Assembly (NCBI RefSeq): GCF_027594545.1
Contig: NZ_CP115160.1
Coordinates: 1,311,001-1,375,000, forward strand
Length of the DNA: 64,000 bases
Source of the DNA: Algoriphagus sp. TR-M9
GTDB taxonomy: Bacteria > Bacteroidota > Bacteroidia > Cytophagales > Cyclobacteriaceae
Direction of reading: 5' to 3'
Position numbers and translations under genes: made by a program. Within the stretch, counting starts at the first letter, position 1; every line of letters begins with the position of its first letter. Positions 36,720 to 44,900 of the stretch are shown here, in pieces. Under the pieces are notes generated by a model. That model worked only from the letters and a program-made list of their open reading frames with translations, was not told where the DNA came from and ran no database searches.

Positions 36720-37190
36720 ATGGAGACTACAGAAAGAAAAATTGATTTGTTTGAATTAGCTGAAATTAAGCTAAGCTACAGTGCAAATGTAAAAAACTCA
36801 CTTCGTCCTAAGGTGAGTAGTTCCAGACAAGTATATGAGGTGTTTGCCCAAGCCTGGGATCAGGACAGGATTGAGTTTGTTGAAGACTTTAAAGTTATGC
36901 TCCTGTCTAGAGCAAAGCGGGTGCTGGGCATTGTGAACATCAGCTCAGGAGGAACCGCAGGCACTGTAGTGGATGTAAAACTGGTCTATGCAGCTGCGAT
37001 TAAAGCTAATTCAAATTTGGTAATTTTAGCGCTTTGCCATCCGAGTGGGAATCTGCTGCCATCAGAACAGGACAAAAGATTGACTCAGCGAATCAAAAAT
37101 GCAGGTGAAATCTTGGATATCCCGGTACTGGATCATTTGATAATGACCGCTGAGGGATATTATTCCTTTGCAGATGAAGGGGAGCTTTAG
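36720..37190 (+). CDS. RadC-like JAB/MPN protein with altered metal motif
   Basis: I start at ATG 36,720, after the leader, giving 156 residues. The fold signature of RadC-family proteins is clear: VLGIVNISSGGTAGTVVDVK, AIKANSNLVILALC, then HPSGNLLPSEQD and ILDIPVLDHLIM, ending YYSFADEGEL. Normal family members read HNHPSG at the zinc site; here only HPSG remains after LC, as if two residues (His-Asn) had been deleted, so one metal-binding His is missing. Such RadC copies are typical cargo of integrative elements; this one is probably catalytically impaired. Confidence 0.85.
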   Translation: METTERKIDLFELAEIKLSYSANVKNSLRPKVSSSRQVYEVFAQAWDQDRIEFVEDFKVMLLSRAKRVLGIVNISSGGTAGTVVDVKLVYAAAIKANSNLVILALCHPSGNLLPSEQDKRLTQRIKNAGEILDIPVLDHLIMTAEGYYSFADEGEL

Positions 37191-37344
37191 GGCTCTTCTT
37201 TTAAATTTTTTAAATACTTTCTAACTAACTAGGAGCTATGCGTTTAAAACTCTTTACGCTGGTGGTCATTGTGAAGAACACCCTGCATATAGACCATTCC
37301 TTTCTTCATTAACAGCATCAATAGAAAAAAATCAAAGAAATAAT

Positions 37345-37388
37345 TTGAGAAACCGATTAGTTGCGTATATATTTGCAACCGATTGGTT
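37345..37388 (+). promoter_or_regulatory. Promoter with overlapping direct-repeat operator
   Basis: TTG (37,345-37,347) and TATATTTG (37,368-37,375) match the Bacteroidota -33/-7 consensus TTG/TAnnTTTG with 20 nt between them. Near-identical 12-mers AACCGATTAGTT (37,351-37,362) and AACCGATTGGTT (37,377-37,388) flank the -7 box and also form an inverted GTTGC/GCAAC pair. This placement suits repression by the ArsR protein encoded in the operon. Confidence 0.65.
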
Positions 37389-37410
37389 TCCCAATAACAT
37401 ATTACGAGAA

Positions 37411-37977
37411 ATGAGAAAATTGAAATTACAAGTCCAAATAACCATAGACGGGTTTATTTCGGGACCAAACGGAGAAATGGATTGGATGAAGTTTCCTTGG
37501 ACAGAAGACATTTTAAGCTATGTACGAGAGATTACTGAACCTGTGGACACCATTGTTTTGGGTAGAAAATTGGCGGAAGGTTTCATTCCGCATTGGGCAA
37601 ATGTTGCCAAAGACCCCAGCAATCCAGAATATGAAGGAGGTGTTAAATACGCTTCAACTCAAAAAATTGTCTTTACAAAAACACTCGGCGAATCTATTTG
37701 GGAAAATACCGGAATTGCAAAAGGTGACTTGGTTGAAGAAATCAATAGTTTAAAGAGTAAATCAGGCAAAGACATTATTCCTTATGGTGGTGGTGCTTTC
37801 GTTTCTGCGCTCATCAAAAATAAACTCATTGACGAGTTGCACTTGTTTGTAAATCCTGCCGCAATTGGAAAGGGAATGCCCATTTTTAAAGAACTGACTG
37901 AAATGCAGAAATTCAGGGTGATAGATGTTCGAAATTTTGAATGTGGTATTGTTACATTGGTTTATAAACCCATTTAA
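37411..37977 (+). CDS. RibD_C/dihydrofolate reductase-family protein
   Basis: ATG 37,411 ([25 protein letters not shown]) gives 188 residues. The fold is that of the RibD C-terminal/DHFR family: [42 protein letters not shown] and [17 protein letters not shown]. Members are NAD(P)H-binding reductases, most with unknown substrate. It is the first gene of a five-gene operon (ArsR follows after 2 nt) and starts about 36 nt from the -7 box. Confidence 0.88.
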   Translation: MRKLKLQVQITIDGFISGPNGEMDWMKFPWTEDILSYVREITEPVDTIVLGRKLAEGFIPHWANVAKDPSNPEYEGGVKYASTQKIVFTKTLGESIWENTGIAKGDLVEEINSLKSKSGKDIIPYGGGAFVSALIKNKLIDELHLFVNPAAIGKGMPIFKELTEMQKFRVIDVRNFECGIVTLVYKPI

Positions 37978-37979
37978 TT

Positions 37980-38306
37980 ATGCGTAGAGACATTTTTCAA
38001 GCCATTGCTGACCCGACAAGAAGGGCAATTATTACGCTGATTGCATTACAAGCAATGACACCTAATGCCATTGCCGAACATTTTGACACAACACGTCAAG
38101 CGGTCTCAAAACACTTACGCATTTTAACCGAGTGTGAATTAGTCAAGCAGGAGCAAAAGGGACGTGAAATATACTACGAACTTGAAATTGAAAAGATGAA
38201 GGAAATCGATAAATGGTTAGAACAGTTCAGAAAAATTTGGGAAAACCGTTTTGACCAACTTGACAATTTATTATCAACACTTAAAAACAAGAAAAATGAA
38301 AATTAA
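37980..38306 (+). CDS. ArsR-family transcriptional regulator
   Basis: The 108-residue winged-helix protein reads [19 protein letters not shown], then [21 protein letters not shown] (recognition helix) and the wing [14 protein letters not shown]. No cysteine metal site is visible, so it is not an arsenic sensor; this ArsR subgroup regularly accompanies AHSA1/SRPBCC proteins. It likely represses its own operon via the repeats at 37,351-37,388. The next gene overlaps its end by 11 nt. Confidence 0.92.
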   Translation: MRRDIFQAIADPTRRAIITLIALQAMTPNAIAEHFDTTRQAVSKHLRILTECELVKQEQKGREIYYELEIEKMKEIDKWLEQFRKIWENRFDQLDNLLSTLKNKKNEN

Positions 38307-38790
38307 TCTGTTATTTGACTTTACTGTCGACAAAAAAACGAGTACCGTTTTTGTAAACCGAGAATTTGATGCAGACCAATCAATGGTTTGGGATGCTTTT
38401 ACAAAACAGGAAATCCTTGACCAATGGTGGGCACCACAACCTTGGAAATCAAGAACAAAGTATATGAACTTTGAAGAAGGTGGACGAAGATTTTACGCAA
38501 TGGTCGGTCCTGAAGGCGAAGAACATTGGTCCATTCAAGACTTTACTTCAATTTCACCCAAGGAAAATTTCCAATTCAAGGACGCTTTTGCAGACACGGA
38601 TGAAACCATTAAAGAACAAATGCCTTCTGCCAATTGGAACTTGGACTTTAGTGAAACTGATGGTATTACAACGGTAAAGATTTCTATTAAACACGCAAAA
38701 CTTGAAGACCTTGAAATGCACATACAGATGGGCTTCAAAGAAGGGTTTACAGCGACATTAAACCATTTAGCGGAACTTTTAAAATCATAA
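38296..38790 (+). CDS. SRPBCC/AHSA1-family protein
   Basis: I start at ATG 38,296 ([19 protein letters not shown]), giving 164 residues. The START-like AHSA1 fold shows the typical [26 protein letters not shown] opening, a Gly-rich strand ([13 protein letters not shown]) and the C-terminal long helix [13 protein letters not shown]. These proteins bind hydrophobic ligands or chaperone partners; the exact role is unknown. It overlaps arsR, a common ArsR-AHSA1 pairing. Confidence 0.92.
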   Translation: MKINLLFDFTVDKKTSTVFVNREFDADQSMVWDAFTKQEILDQWWAPQPWKSRTKYMNFEEGGRRFYAMVGPEGEEHWSIQDFTSISPKENFQFKDAFADTDETIKEQMPSANWNLDFSETDGITTVKISIKHAKLEDLEMHIQMGFKEGFTATLNHLAELLKS

Positions 38791-38795
38791 AGACA

Positions 38796-39170
38796 ATGAA
38801 AAAAGATAAAATCATTTTTTGGATTGCTACAATTATTATAGCACTTTGGGAAGCCGTTATGCCAATGAGTACTTGGATTTTTGCACCAGAGTATATGACA
38901 ACCGGAACAAAGGCTTTGGGCTATCCCGATTATTTTGCATACGCTTTAGCGATAGCAAAAGTCCTAGGAGTTATTGCGATAGCGTCCCCAAAAACACCTG
39001 AAAATCTTAAAGAATGGGCATATTCAGGGCTTGCATTCACACTTATTTTTGCGTTCATAAGCCGCGCTTGTGTAGATAAAAACATCGCTTATATGATTAT
39101 GCCTTTGGCTTTCTTGGGCATACTTGCGATATCCTACTTTTACAAAGACAAAATTCAAACAGTAAACTAA
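38796..39170 (+). CDS. DoxX-like membrane protein
   Basis: The 124-residue protein has four hydrophobic helices: residues about 5-27, 46-66, 72-92 and 98-116. The motif YPDYFAYALAIAKVLGVIAI and the following PENLKEWAYSGLAFTLIFAFISR are typical of DoxX-like proteins found beside AHSA1 genes. Its start lies 5 nt after the AHSA1 stop, so it is co-transcribed. Function unknown; perhaps a quinone-linked membrane protein. Confidence 0.85.
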   Translation: MKKDKIIFWIATIIIALWEAVMPMSTWIFAPEYMTTGTKALGYPDYFAYALAIAKVLGVIAIASPKTPENLKEWAYSGLAFTLIFAFISRACVDKNIAYMIMPLAFLGILAISYFYKDKIQTVN

Positions 39171-39183
39171 AAATTGAGATAAA

Positions 39184-39591
39184 ATGGCAAAACAAATCTT
39201 TATCAATTTAGCTGTAAAAGACGTCAACAAATCAATGGACTTTTATACAGCATTGGGATTTACAAACAATCCCCAATTTTCAGACGACACCACAAAATGT
39301 ATGGTTTGGAGCGATACCATTTTCGTAATGCTAATGGCACACGAAAAGTTTTCAACCTTTACCACCAAGCCTATTGCAGACACAAAAGCAAATATTGCAG
39401 GGCTTTATTCTTTATCTGCCGATAGTGTGGATGAAATGAACGAAATCTTGGAAAACGGACTATCGGCAGGCGGAAATGAACCAAACGAATTAAGGGATTA
39501 TGGTTTTATGCAACAACGAACAATCGAAGATTTAGACGGACACACTTGGGAAATGTTCTATATGGATATGTCAAAAATGCCAACGTCATAA
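39184..39591 (+). CDS. VOC-family (glyoxalase/bleomycin resistance-like) protein
   Basis: The 135-residue protein has two beta-alpha-beta-beta-beta modules of the vicinal-oxygen-chelate fold: FINLAVKDVNKSMDFYTALGFT at the start, and DYGFMQQRTIEDLDGHTWEMFYMD at the end. In this glyoxalase subgroup, 'extradiol dioxygenase' annotations are common but catalysis is unproven. It is the last gene of the operon beginning at 37,411. Confidence 0.9.
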   Translation: MAKQIFINLAVKDVNKSMDFYTALGFTNNPQFSDDTTKCMVWSDTIFVMLMAHEKFSTFTTKPIADTKANIAGLYSLSADSVDEMNEILENGLSAGGNEPNELRDYGFMQQRTIEDLDGHTWEMFYMDMSKMPTS

Positions 39592-39596
39592 AAACT

Positions 39597-39755
39597 GCCC
39601 CCAACAACTAAACGCAAGTCGGCTTTAATCCCGCTCCGGTAGGGGCTTCACGGTTGACAGAGAAGCATTCCGGTTCTTTACAACACCAAGGACGAAGCCG
39701 CCCTGCGTTTATTAAAACCGTTTGGCAACATTAAGAATTTGAAAAAGACACTTAT
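39597..39755 (+). repeat. attC-like imperfect inverted repeat
   Basis: Just after the VOC stop codon, CCAACAACT leads into AAACGCAAGTCGGC (39,612-39,625), which pairs imperfectly with GCCGCCCTGCGTTT (39,697-39,710 region), followed by AAAACCGTTTGGCAAC near 39,716-39,731. The long paired arms around a hairpin-rich centre, flush with a stop codon and ahead of an acetyltransferase gene, resemble an integron attC site. R' (GTTTGGC) deviates from the consensus by one base. No integrase is in the window. Confidence 0.35.
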
Positions 39756-39804
39756 ACTTTCGATATTACTATTTGGTAGCCTTAAATTTAAATGAAATTG
39801 AGAA

Positions 39805-40281
39805 ATGAAAGATGAAATTGAAATCCAGATTGCCTACAGTGAAAATGAGTATTTAGAACTTATTTCAGTTTTTCAACAAGTTTTGGGATCAGATAAGAGT
39901 AAAATGGATTACCGTCATATAAATCATTTTTTAAAGGATGATAATTTCTATTTTATAGTTGCGAAAGCTAAAGGCAAAATAATTGGGGGACTTACCGTTT
40001 TCATTATTAACCAATATCTGGTGGATAAGCCTTATGCTTACCTTAAGGATTTGGCAGTTCTGGAGGAATATAGAGGTTTAGAAATTGATAGTAAATTAGT
40101 TCAGTTTGCCGTGGACGACTGGCTTTCCTATGATTTTAAAGATGTCATTGTACATGTAAATAAGGAAGATACCCATACTCTAGCTCTATATCGGGCTGTC
40201 TTACCCACTTCTGAAAAAGAGACCATTCAATTCACATTTGCATCCCGGCCAAAGAGTAGGGAAAAGGAGCCAAAGCAATAA
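39805..40281 (+). CDS. GNAT acetyltransferase, AAC(3)-I-like
   Basis: The 158-residue protein resembles aminoglycoside 3-N-acetyltransferases of the AAC(3)-I type: YFIVAKAKGKIIGGLTVFII, then YAYLKDLAVLEEYRGLEID (acetyl-CoA-binding motif A, though the usual R/Q-x-x-G-x-G/A is degenerate as YRGLEI) and VIVHVNKEDTHTLALYRAV. The C-terminus is longer and basic (RPKSREKEPKQ). Whether it modifies aminoglycosides cannot be told. It stands alone behind the attC-like repeat; aac(3)-I genes are classic mobile cassettes. Confidence 0.75.
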   Translation: MKDEIEIQIAYSENEYLELISVFQQVLGSDKSKMDYRHINHFLKDDNFYFIVAKAKGKIIGGLTVFIINQYLVDKPYAYLKDLAVLEEYRGLEIDSKLVQFAVDDWLSYDFKDVIVHVNKEDTHTLALYRAVLPTSEKETIQFTFASRPKSREKEPKQ

Positions 40282-40289
40282 CCTCCTTT

Positions 40290-40594
40290 GAAACTGATCC
40301 CGAATAGAATAATGAAACCCACTTTCTGTTGTTATCTCAAAATGGCCACAGCGGAGTACGGATTATTTTGTCAATAGCCTTAAAAGCACCGCAGTTCCTC
40401 CAAATTCCTTTCATTTTCTTAAAAAGTATTCTGCAGGTGAGGACCGAGCGTTAAGAAACAGTCCGCCGCGGCGGACTGTTTTAGCGAAGAGCCTGTCCCG
40501 TATAGCGCAGCGTATCGGGAAGAAGGAGGGGGTCAGGCAAGGAAGCCAATTACAAATTGACAAGAATATTAGGGTGGAATTACAAATTCCACCC
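40290..40594 (+). repeat. Composite spacer repeat, copy A
   Basis: Modules in order: CACCGCAGTTCCTCC (40,389), GAGCGTTAAG followed by a perfect 26-nt palindrome (40,456-40,481, AAACAGTCC.../...GGACTGTTT), TAGCGAAGAGCC, TCCCGTATAGCG...ATCGGGA, AATTACAAATTGACAAGAATAT and a terminal REP-like hairpin (40,572-40,594: GGGTGGAATT-ACA-AATTCCACCC). The same modules recur in copies B-G. The hairpin abuts the DUF4386 fragment directly. Confidence 0.7.
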
Positions 40595-40825
40595 AGGGGA
40601 CTTTGGCTATTTCCTTTTGGCTATTTGGTTTATATATCAGGTTTTCTACCCAAACTTCTAGGAATACTTTTAATGGCTGGATGTTTTGGATATTTGATAA
40701 CATTTTTTGGTGGCTTCCTGTATTCAGATTTTAATGAAACAATGATATCCGATATTGTAGGATATCCTGCACCTCTTGGAGAAATTGGAATTTGTTTGTG
40801 GCTATTAGTAATGGGAACGAATTAA
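40595..40825 (+). pseudogene. C-terminal fragment of a DUF4386-type membrane protein
   Basis: The frame 40,574-40,825 starts inside the spacer hairpin, so its first residues are not native. From GLWLFPFGYLVYISGFLPK onward it matches the last three transmembrane helices of DUF4386 proteins, including LLGILLMAGCFGYLITF and the ending GEIGICLWLLVMG. A full protein has about 230 residues; the N-terminal two thirds are missing. The junction with the spacer repeat is at about 40,595. Confidence 0.6.
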
Positions 40826-40840
40826 CTGAACTTTAAAAAA

Positions 40841-41627
40841 AAACAGTGGGTACCATTGTAGGAAAAGTGAAGAAGAGATAGCCAGAGCTTTACAGGGCAA
40901 TGGCCGTAAGGATTACCTTTTTGCCCTGCAGCAGGAGTTGGAAACTTATGATCATCTGCAAAACAAAATTAAACAGTGTGACATGGAAATTGCTAAGATG
41001 CTGGAACAGATCATCAATTCGGATGATAATAAGAGGCAGCATTACCTTGAGCCAAAGCCACACAAAAGAGTGAATAAAAATACGCTCAAAGACATCGATC
41101 TGAATCTGAGATCCTATCAGATGTTTGAAGGGACAGATCTGTTGGCAGTTGAGGGTATGAGTTATTCGACAGTATTGGCTCTGATGAGTGAAGTTGGGTT
41201 GGAAGGGATCAGAAAATTCAAAACCGCTAAGCATTTTGCCAGTTGGCTGCGTCTGGCTCCCAACAATAAAGTCAGCGGAGGCAAAGTTCTCTCAAGTAAA
41301 GTCCCAAAAAGAAGCAACCGTCTCAAAATTGCCCTCCGTAATGCAGCAAATGCCATCGGGAATCTGAAAGATTCCACTCCCTTGCAAGACTTTTTCCACC
41401 GTATTAACTTCCGCAAAGGAAGAGTTTCAGCCATCAGTGCAACAGCTAGAAAGTTGGCAGTTATTATCTGGGATATGGTGGTCAAGGGAGTACCCTACAT
41501 CAATCCAGAAGGCTATCTCTTTTTAGATCAGAAAAGAAAGTTGGGATTAGTTAAAAGGATAAAGAAGCAAATCGATAAATTCGGTCTCACAAAAGACGAC
41601 CTGGGCCTTAAAACCGCAGATTTTTAA
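40841..41627 (+). pseudogene. IS110-family transposase fragment (C-terminal part)
   Basis: The reading frame is open from about 40,841 (SEEEIARALQGNGRKDYLFA) to 41,627, with TTG 40,938 as an artificial start. The C-terminal Transposase_20 domain is intact: TDLLAVEGMSYSTVLALMSEVG, then KHFASWLRLAPNN, SGGKVLSSKVPKRSNRLK and INFRKGRVSAISATARKLAVIIW. The N-terminal DEDD (RuvC-like) catalytic domain is absent, so the element is dead. No end repeats were found, and it is cut off from its left side by the DUF4386 fragment. Confidence 0.85.
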
Positions 41628-41691
41628 TGGTTATATGGTTCGTTAGGTAGAATATAAAAATAGAAAATCTCAATCAAATTATTATCAAAAA

Positions 41692-42426
41692 ATGAAAAAA
41701 TTCACCTTAATTCTATTGACTTTAATTACACTATCTTGCAGTGACGATGCTACCAATATCGAGCCTTCTACTATTTATGAAGGCAATTATGAAATCCGTT
41801 CAGAAGCCGATTTGATATCTTTCTCGGAATCAGGATATACAGAAATTAATGGCAACCTAGTTATTAACTACACCGAAGATATAGAAGACCTGAAAGGCTT
41901 AGAAGCATTAAAAAAAGTCAATGGTATTCTCATAAGATACAACGATGAGTTAAAATCACTTGAAGGTCTTGAAGACCTATCTGAAATTGAGTTTTTCACT
42001 CTTTCATATAATTTAAACCTTAATTCATTAAAAGGTCTTGATAATTTAACAAAAATAACATCAAGCATTATCATCGAGCAAAATGCAGATTTAAAAAATT
42101 TAAACGGCCTTGATCAACTAACAGAAGTAGGTGGCGATTTTTTTATTTCACATAATGACAGATTAGAAAATTTCAATGGTATAGAAAGTTTACAGAATGT
42201 CTCAAGGTTTTTAGTTTTAAATAATATCAGCTTGATAGACTTGACTGGACTTGAAAATATTGTTTCCACTAATCGACTTCAATTTGACTCAAACGACTTA
42301 TTAAAAGATTATTGTGTTTTAAGTGATTTTTTAGAACAAAATCCAGACCCTGAATTATTTGGAGCAAGACAAAATGATTATAACCCAACAGTCGAGGATA
42401 TTTTGAATGGAAACTGCTCTGAATAA
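41692..42426 (+). CDS. Receptor L-domain-like leucine-rich lipoprotein
   Basis: The 244-residue protein begins MKKFTLILLTLITLSCSDDA, a lipoprotein signal. The mature part is built from 24-25-residue units rich in Leu, Asn and Gly (LKGLEALKKVNGILIRYND, LEGLEDLSEIEFFTLSYN, LKGLDNLTKITSSIIIEQN, LNGLDQLTEVGGDFFISHN, FNGIESLQNVSRFLVLNN), a right-handed helix like the receptor L-domain. Two cysteines near the C-terminus (DYCVLSDFL and NGNCSE) could cap it. Likely surface-exposed binding protein. AT-rich relative to neighbours, suggesting transfer. Confidence 0.8.
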   Translation: MKKFTLILLTLITLSCSDDATNIEPSTIYEGNYEIRSEADLISFSESGYTEINGNLVINYTEDIEDLKGLEALKKVNGILIRYNDELKSLEGLEDLSEIEFFTLSYNLNLNSLKGLDNLTKITSSIIIEQNADLKNLNGLDQLTEVGGDFFISHNDRLENFNGIESLQNVSRFLVLNNISLIDLTGLENIVSTNRLQFDSNDLLKDYCVLSDFLEQNPDPELFGARQNDYNPTVEDILNGNCSE

Positions 42427-42800
42427 AATACTATTGCCAACAACTAGGTTTCCGTCACGTGCGTAGCACGAACGATGAAACCGCTGTTGCACTGACTGTC
42501 CCGTATAGCGAAGCGAATCGGGAGCGGGAGTGAGGTAGAACACCCATCCGGCCTTAAATCCGGAAACCACTTTATTCTGAATCTGATAGTAAAATGATAG
42601 CAGAGCCGATCGCTCCCGAGAGCTAAGTGATTGGGGAGAGAGGTGAGGCAAGGAAGGCAATTAAAAATTGATAAGAATAGTAGGGTAGTACATGGCGTTA
42701 AGAAATGATTCATAAATCCTTTTAGTCTTGGGCCAGATTGTAGGGTCGGCAAACTTCACCCAGTTCCGACTAACGATGTGACTATACTCAGACGGGGACT
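42427..42800 (+). repeat. Composite spacer repeat, copy B, with attC-like start
   Basis: Ten nt after the L-domain stop, CCAACAACTAGGTTTC and GAAACCGCTGTTG flank a CGTGC-GTA-GCACG hairpin (42,437-42,489), similar to the repeat at 39,597. Then follow TCCCGTATAGCG...ATCGGGA (as in copy A), GAGGTAGAACACC and ATCCGGCCTTAAATCCGG (as in D), CAGAGCCGATCG, GGCAATTAAAAATTGATAAG, and CCGACTAACGATGTGA (42,766-42,781), which reappears in copy C at 54,241. Confidence 0.65.
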
Positions 42801-43226
42801 TTTCTACAATACTGGTGCGGCCGTGGGCGAAATTAGTTCGTCAAAAACGATCCAATTAGAAAATCACCCTATTGAATGATTCACCTCATTGACGAGTCAG
42901 TTAGAAAAAAGCTCAATACCAAGTACCAGAACTTCTCTGGAGCCTAATGTTACCGTCCACATTCCCCAACCCATAGCATTGTGCACACAGCGTGTGCACA
43001 ATTGGAAGTCCATATCACCTGTTCTGGCGTATTTCTTAAATAGAACTCCTAGAAATATGCTATTCCTCTTAAAAAGTGACAAAATGCCTTTTCTTAGGGC
43101 TGAACTTTTATATCTTTAATACTTAAATGATTTTCGGAATTTTTTCAATTTAAAGTGAGCTCAGTTTTTTGGCTTGCCGGAAATTCCGATCCAAATTCAG
43201 TAATCTTAAAAATTCCCATTTACCCA
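42801..43226. other. Region upstream of hsdM with a perfect inverted repeat
   Basis: No gene is seen. A perfect inverted repeat ATTGTGCACAC-AGC-GTGTGCACAAT lies at 42,978-43,002, about 225 nt before hsdM. It looks like an operator or terminator; the 76-codon frame across it has no protein features. Confidence 0.55.
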
Positions 43227-44900
43227 ATGGCTAAAAAAGCAGCCCAAAAGAATCAAAAATCCATGGAGGAAACCCTCTGGGATTCAGCCAATAAATTAAG
43301 AGGAACGGTAGAGAGTTCCGAATACAAACACGTAGTACTGGGCCTGATATTTCTGAAGTTCGCTTCCGATAAGTTTGAAGAACGAAAGGCCGAACTGATC
43401 GCCGAGGGCAAGGAGAAATACCTGGAGATGAAGGAATTCTACAATATGAAGAACGTCTTCTTTCTGGCTCCTGAAAGTCGCTGGAACCATGTCATAGCCA
43501 ATTCCAAGCAGGATGATATCGCGCTGATCGTGGATACTGCCCTGCACACCATAGAGAAAAACAACCCCTCGCTGAAAGGCGCTTTACCGGATAATTACTT
43601 TTCCCGACTGAATCTGGATCCCAGCAAACTTGCTGCGCTACTGGATACCATCAACAACATCGACACCGTAGGAGACGAAGAAGAGGATGTGGTGGGAAGG
43701 ATTTACGAGTATTTCCTCGGTCGCTTTGCGGCAGCAGAAGGAAAAGGCGGGGGAGAATTCTATACGCCCAAGTGTATCGTAAATCTGATCGCCGAAATGC
43801 TGGAACCTTACAAGGGAAAGATCTACGATCCCGCTTGCGGTTCGGGTGGGATGTTTGTGCAGTCGGTGCAATTCGTCAAAAGCCATCAGGGCAATACCAA
43901 GGATATCTCCATCTACGGACAGGAATATACCGCAGTAACTTACAAACTGGCCAAGATGAACCTGGCCATCCGTGGCATCTCTGCCAATCTGGGCGATGTG
44001 CCTGCCAATACTTTTTTCAAAGACCAGCATCCTGATCTTAAGGCCGATTATATCATGGCCAATCCCCCCTTCAACCAAAGTCAGTGGCGGGAGAAAAGCG
44101 AACTGGAAGATGATTCTCGCTGGGCGGGATTCACCACGCCACCGGCAGGGAATGCCAACTATGCCTGGATTCTGCATATGCTAAGCAAGCTTTCCGAAAA
44201 CGGAACGGCTGGCTTTGTACTTGCCAATGGCTCCATGAGTACCAATACCTCCGGAGAGGGAGATATCCGTCGGGAGTTGATCGAAAAGGATATTGTGGAC
44301 TGTATGATTGCCTTGCCTGGACAGTTATTCTATACCACACAGATTCCGGTTTGTCTCTGGTTTGTAACTAAGAACAAGAATAGAAGACCCCATCCAGAAG
44401 ATCCGGAAAAGGAATTCCGGGATAGAAGGGGAGAAACCCTCTTTATCGATGCCCGCCAACTCGGCAGCATGATCGACCGCACCCAAAAAGAACTCACCAA
44501 AGAAGACATTGCCTACATCGCAAATACCTATCACACTTGGCGCAACTCCCCGGAACCCGTCATTGCGAGTGACGAAGGAGCGAAGCAATCTCTAACCCGA
44601 GACGTCATTGCGATCCCGACGAGTCGGGAGAAGCAATCTCAGGATGTCAGCCTGAGCGGAGTCGAAGGCTACCAAGACATCCCCGGCTACTGCAAATCCG
44701 CCACCCTTGCCGAAATCGCCGCCAACGACTACGTCCTGACCCCCGGTCGCTATGTAGGCGTAGCCGATGAAGAAGACGACGGAATACACTTCGAGGATAA
44801 GATGACTGAACTCACTGCCACGCTGAAAGGACAACTGGAAAAAGCCAAAGCCCTGGATCAGGCTATTTTGGAGAATTTAAAGGTGCTGGGATATGAGTGA
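43227..44900 (+). CDS. hsdM: Type I restriction-modification methyltransferase subunit
   Basis: I start at ATG 43,227 (MAKKAAQKNQKSMEETLWDSANKLRG), giving 557 residues. HsdM methylates adenine using S-adenosylmethionine as part of the HsdM2S complex. The N-terminal helical HsdM_N domain (to about 150) is followed by the N6-MTase domain with motif I DPACGSGGMF and catalytic motif IV ANPPFNQSQW. The C-terminus is a coiled coil (MTELTATLKGQLEKAKALDQ) that binds HsdS. Between residues about 440 and 485 there is an unusual in-frame insertion derived from dispersed repeats. hsdS overlaps by 8 nt. Confidence 0.97.
   Translation: MAKKAAQKNQKSMEETLWDSANKLRGTVESSEYKHVVLGLIFLKFASDKFEERKAELIAEGKEKYLEMKEFYNMKNVFFLAPESRWNHVIANSKQDDIALIVDTALHTIEKNNPSLKGALPDNYFSRLNLDPSKLAALLDTINNIDTVGDEEEDVVGRIYEYFLGRFAAAEGKGGGEFYTPKCIVNLIAEMLEPYKGKIYDPACGSGGMFVQSVQFVKSHQGNTKDISIYGQEYTAVTYKLAKMNLAIRGISANLGDVPANTFFKDQHPDLKADYIMANPPFNQSQWREKSELEDDSRWAGFTTPPAGNANYAWILHMLSKLSENGTAGFVLANGSMSTNTSGEGDIRRELIEKDIVDCMIALPGQLFYTTQIPVCLWFVTKNKNRRPHPEDPEKEFRDRRGETLFIDARQLGSMIDRTQKELTKEDIAYIANTYHTWRNSPEPVIASDEGAKQSLTRDVIAIPTSREKQSQDVSLSGVEGYQDIPGYCKSATLAEIAANDYVLTPGRYVGVADEEDDGIHFEDKMTELTATLKGQLEKAKALDQAILENLKVLGYE
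44558..44669 (+). repeat. In-frame dispersed repeats within hsdM
   Basis: Two units of the form CGTCATTGCGA...GAAGCAATCT lie at 44,558-44,593 and 44,603-44,640, the second with a CCCGAC/GTCGGG hairpin, followed by a different repeat-like piece CAGCCTGAGCGGAGTCGAAG (44,649-44,668). They are translated as a linker (VIASDEGAKQS, VIAIPTSREKQS) without breaking the frame. Confidence 0.75.

Noticed and set aside
37980..38306. Arsenic-resistance operon
   Set aside because: The ArsR protein has no metal-binding cysteine motif and no arsB/arsC/acr3 genes are nearby.
42889..43119. 76-codon plus-strand frame upstream of hsdM
   Set aside because: It crosses the perfect inverted repeat at 42,978-43,002 and has no protein-like features.
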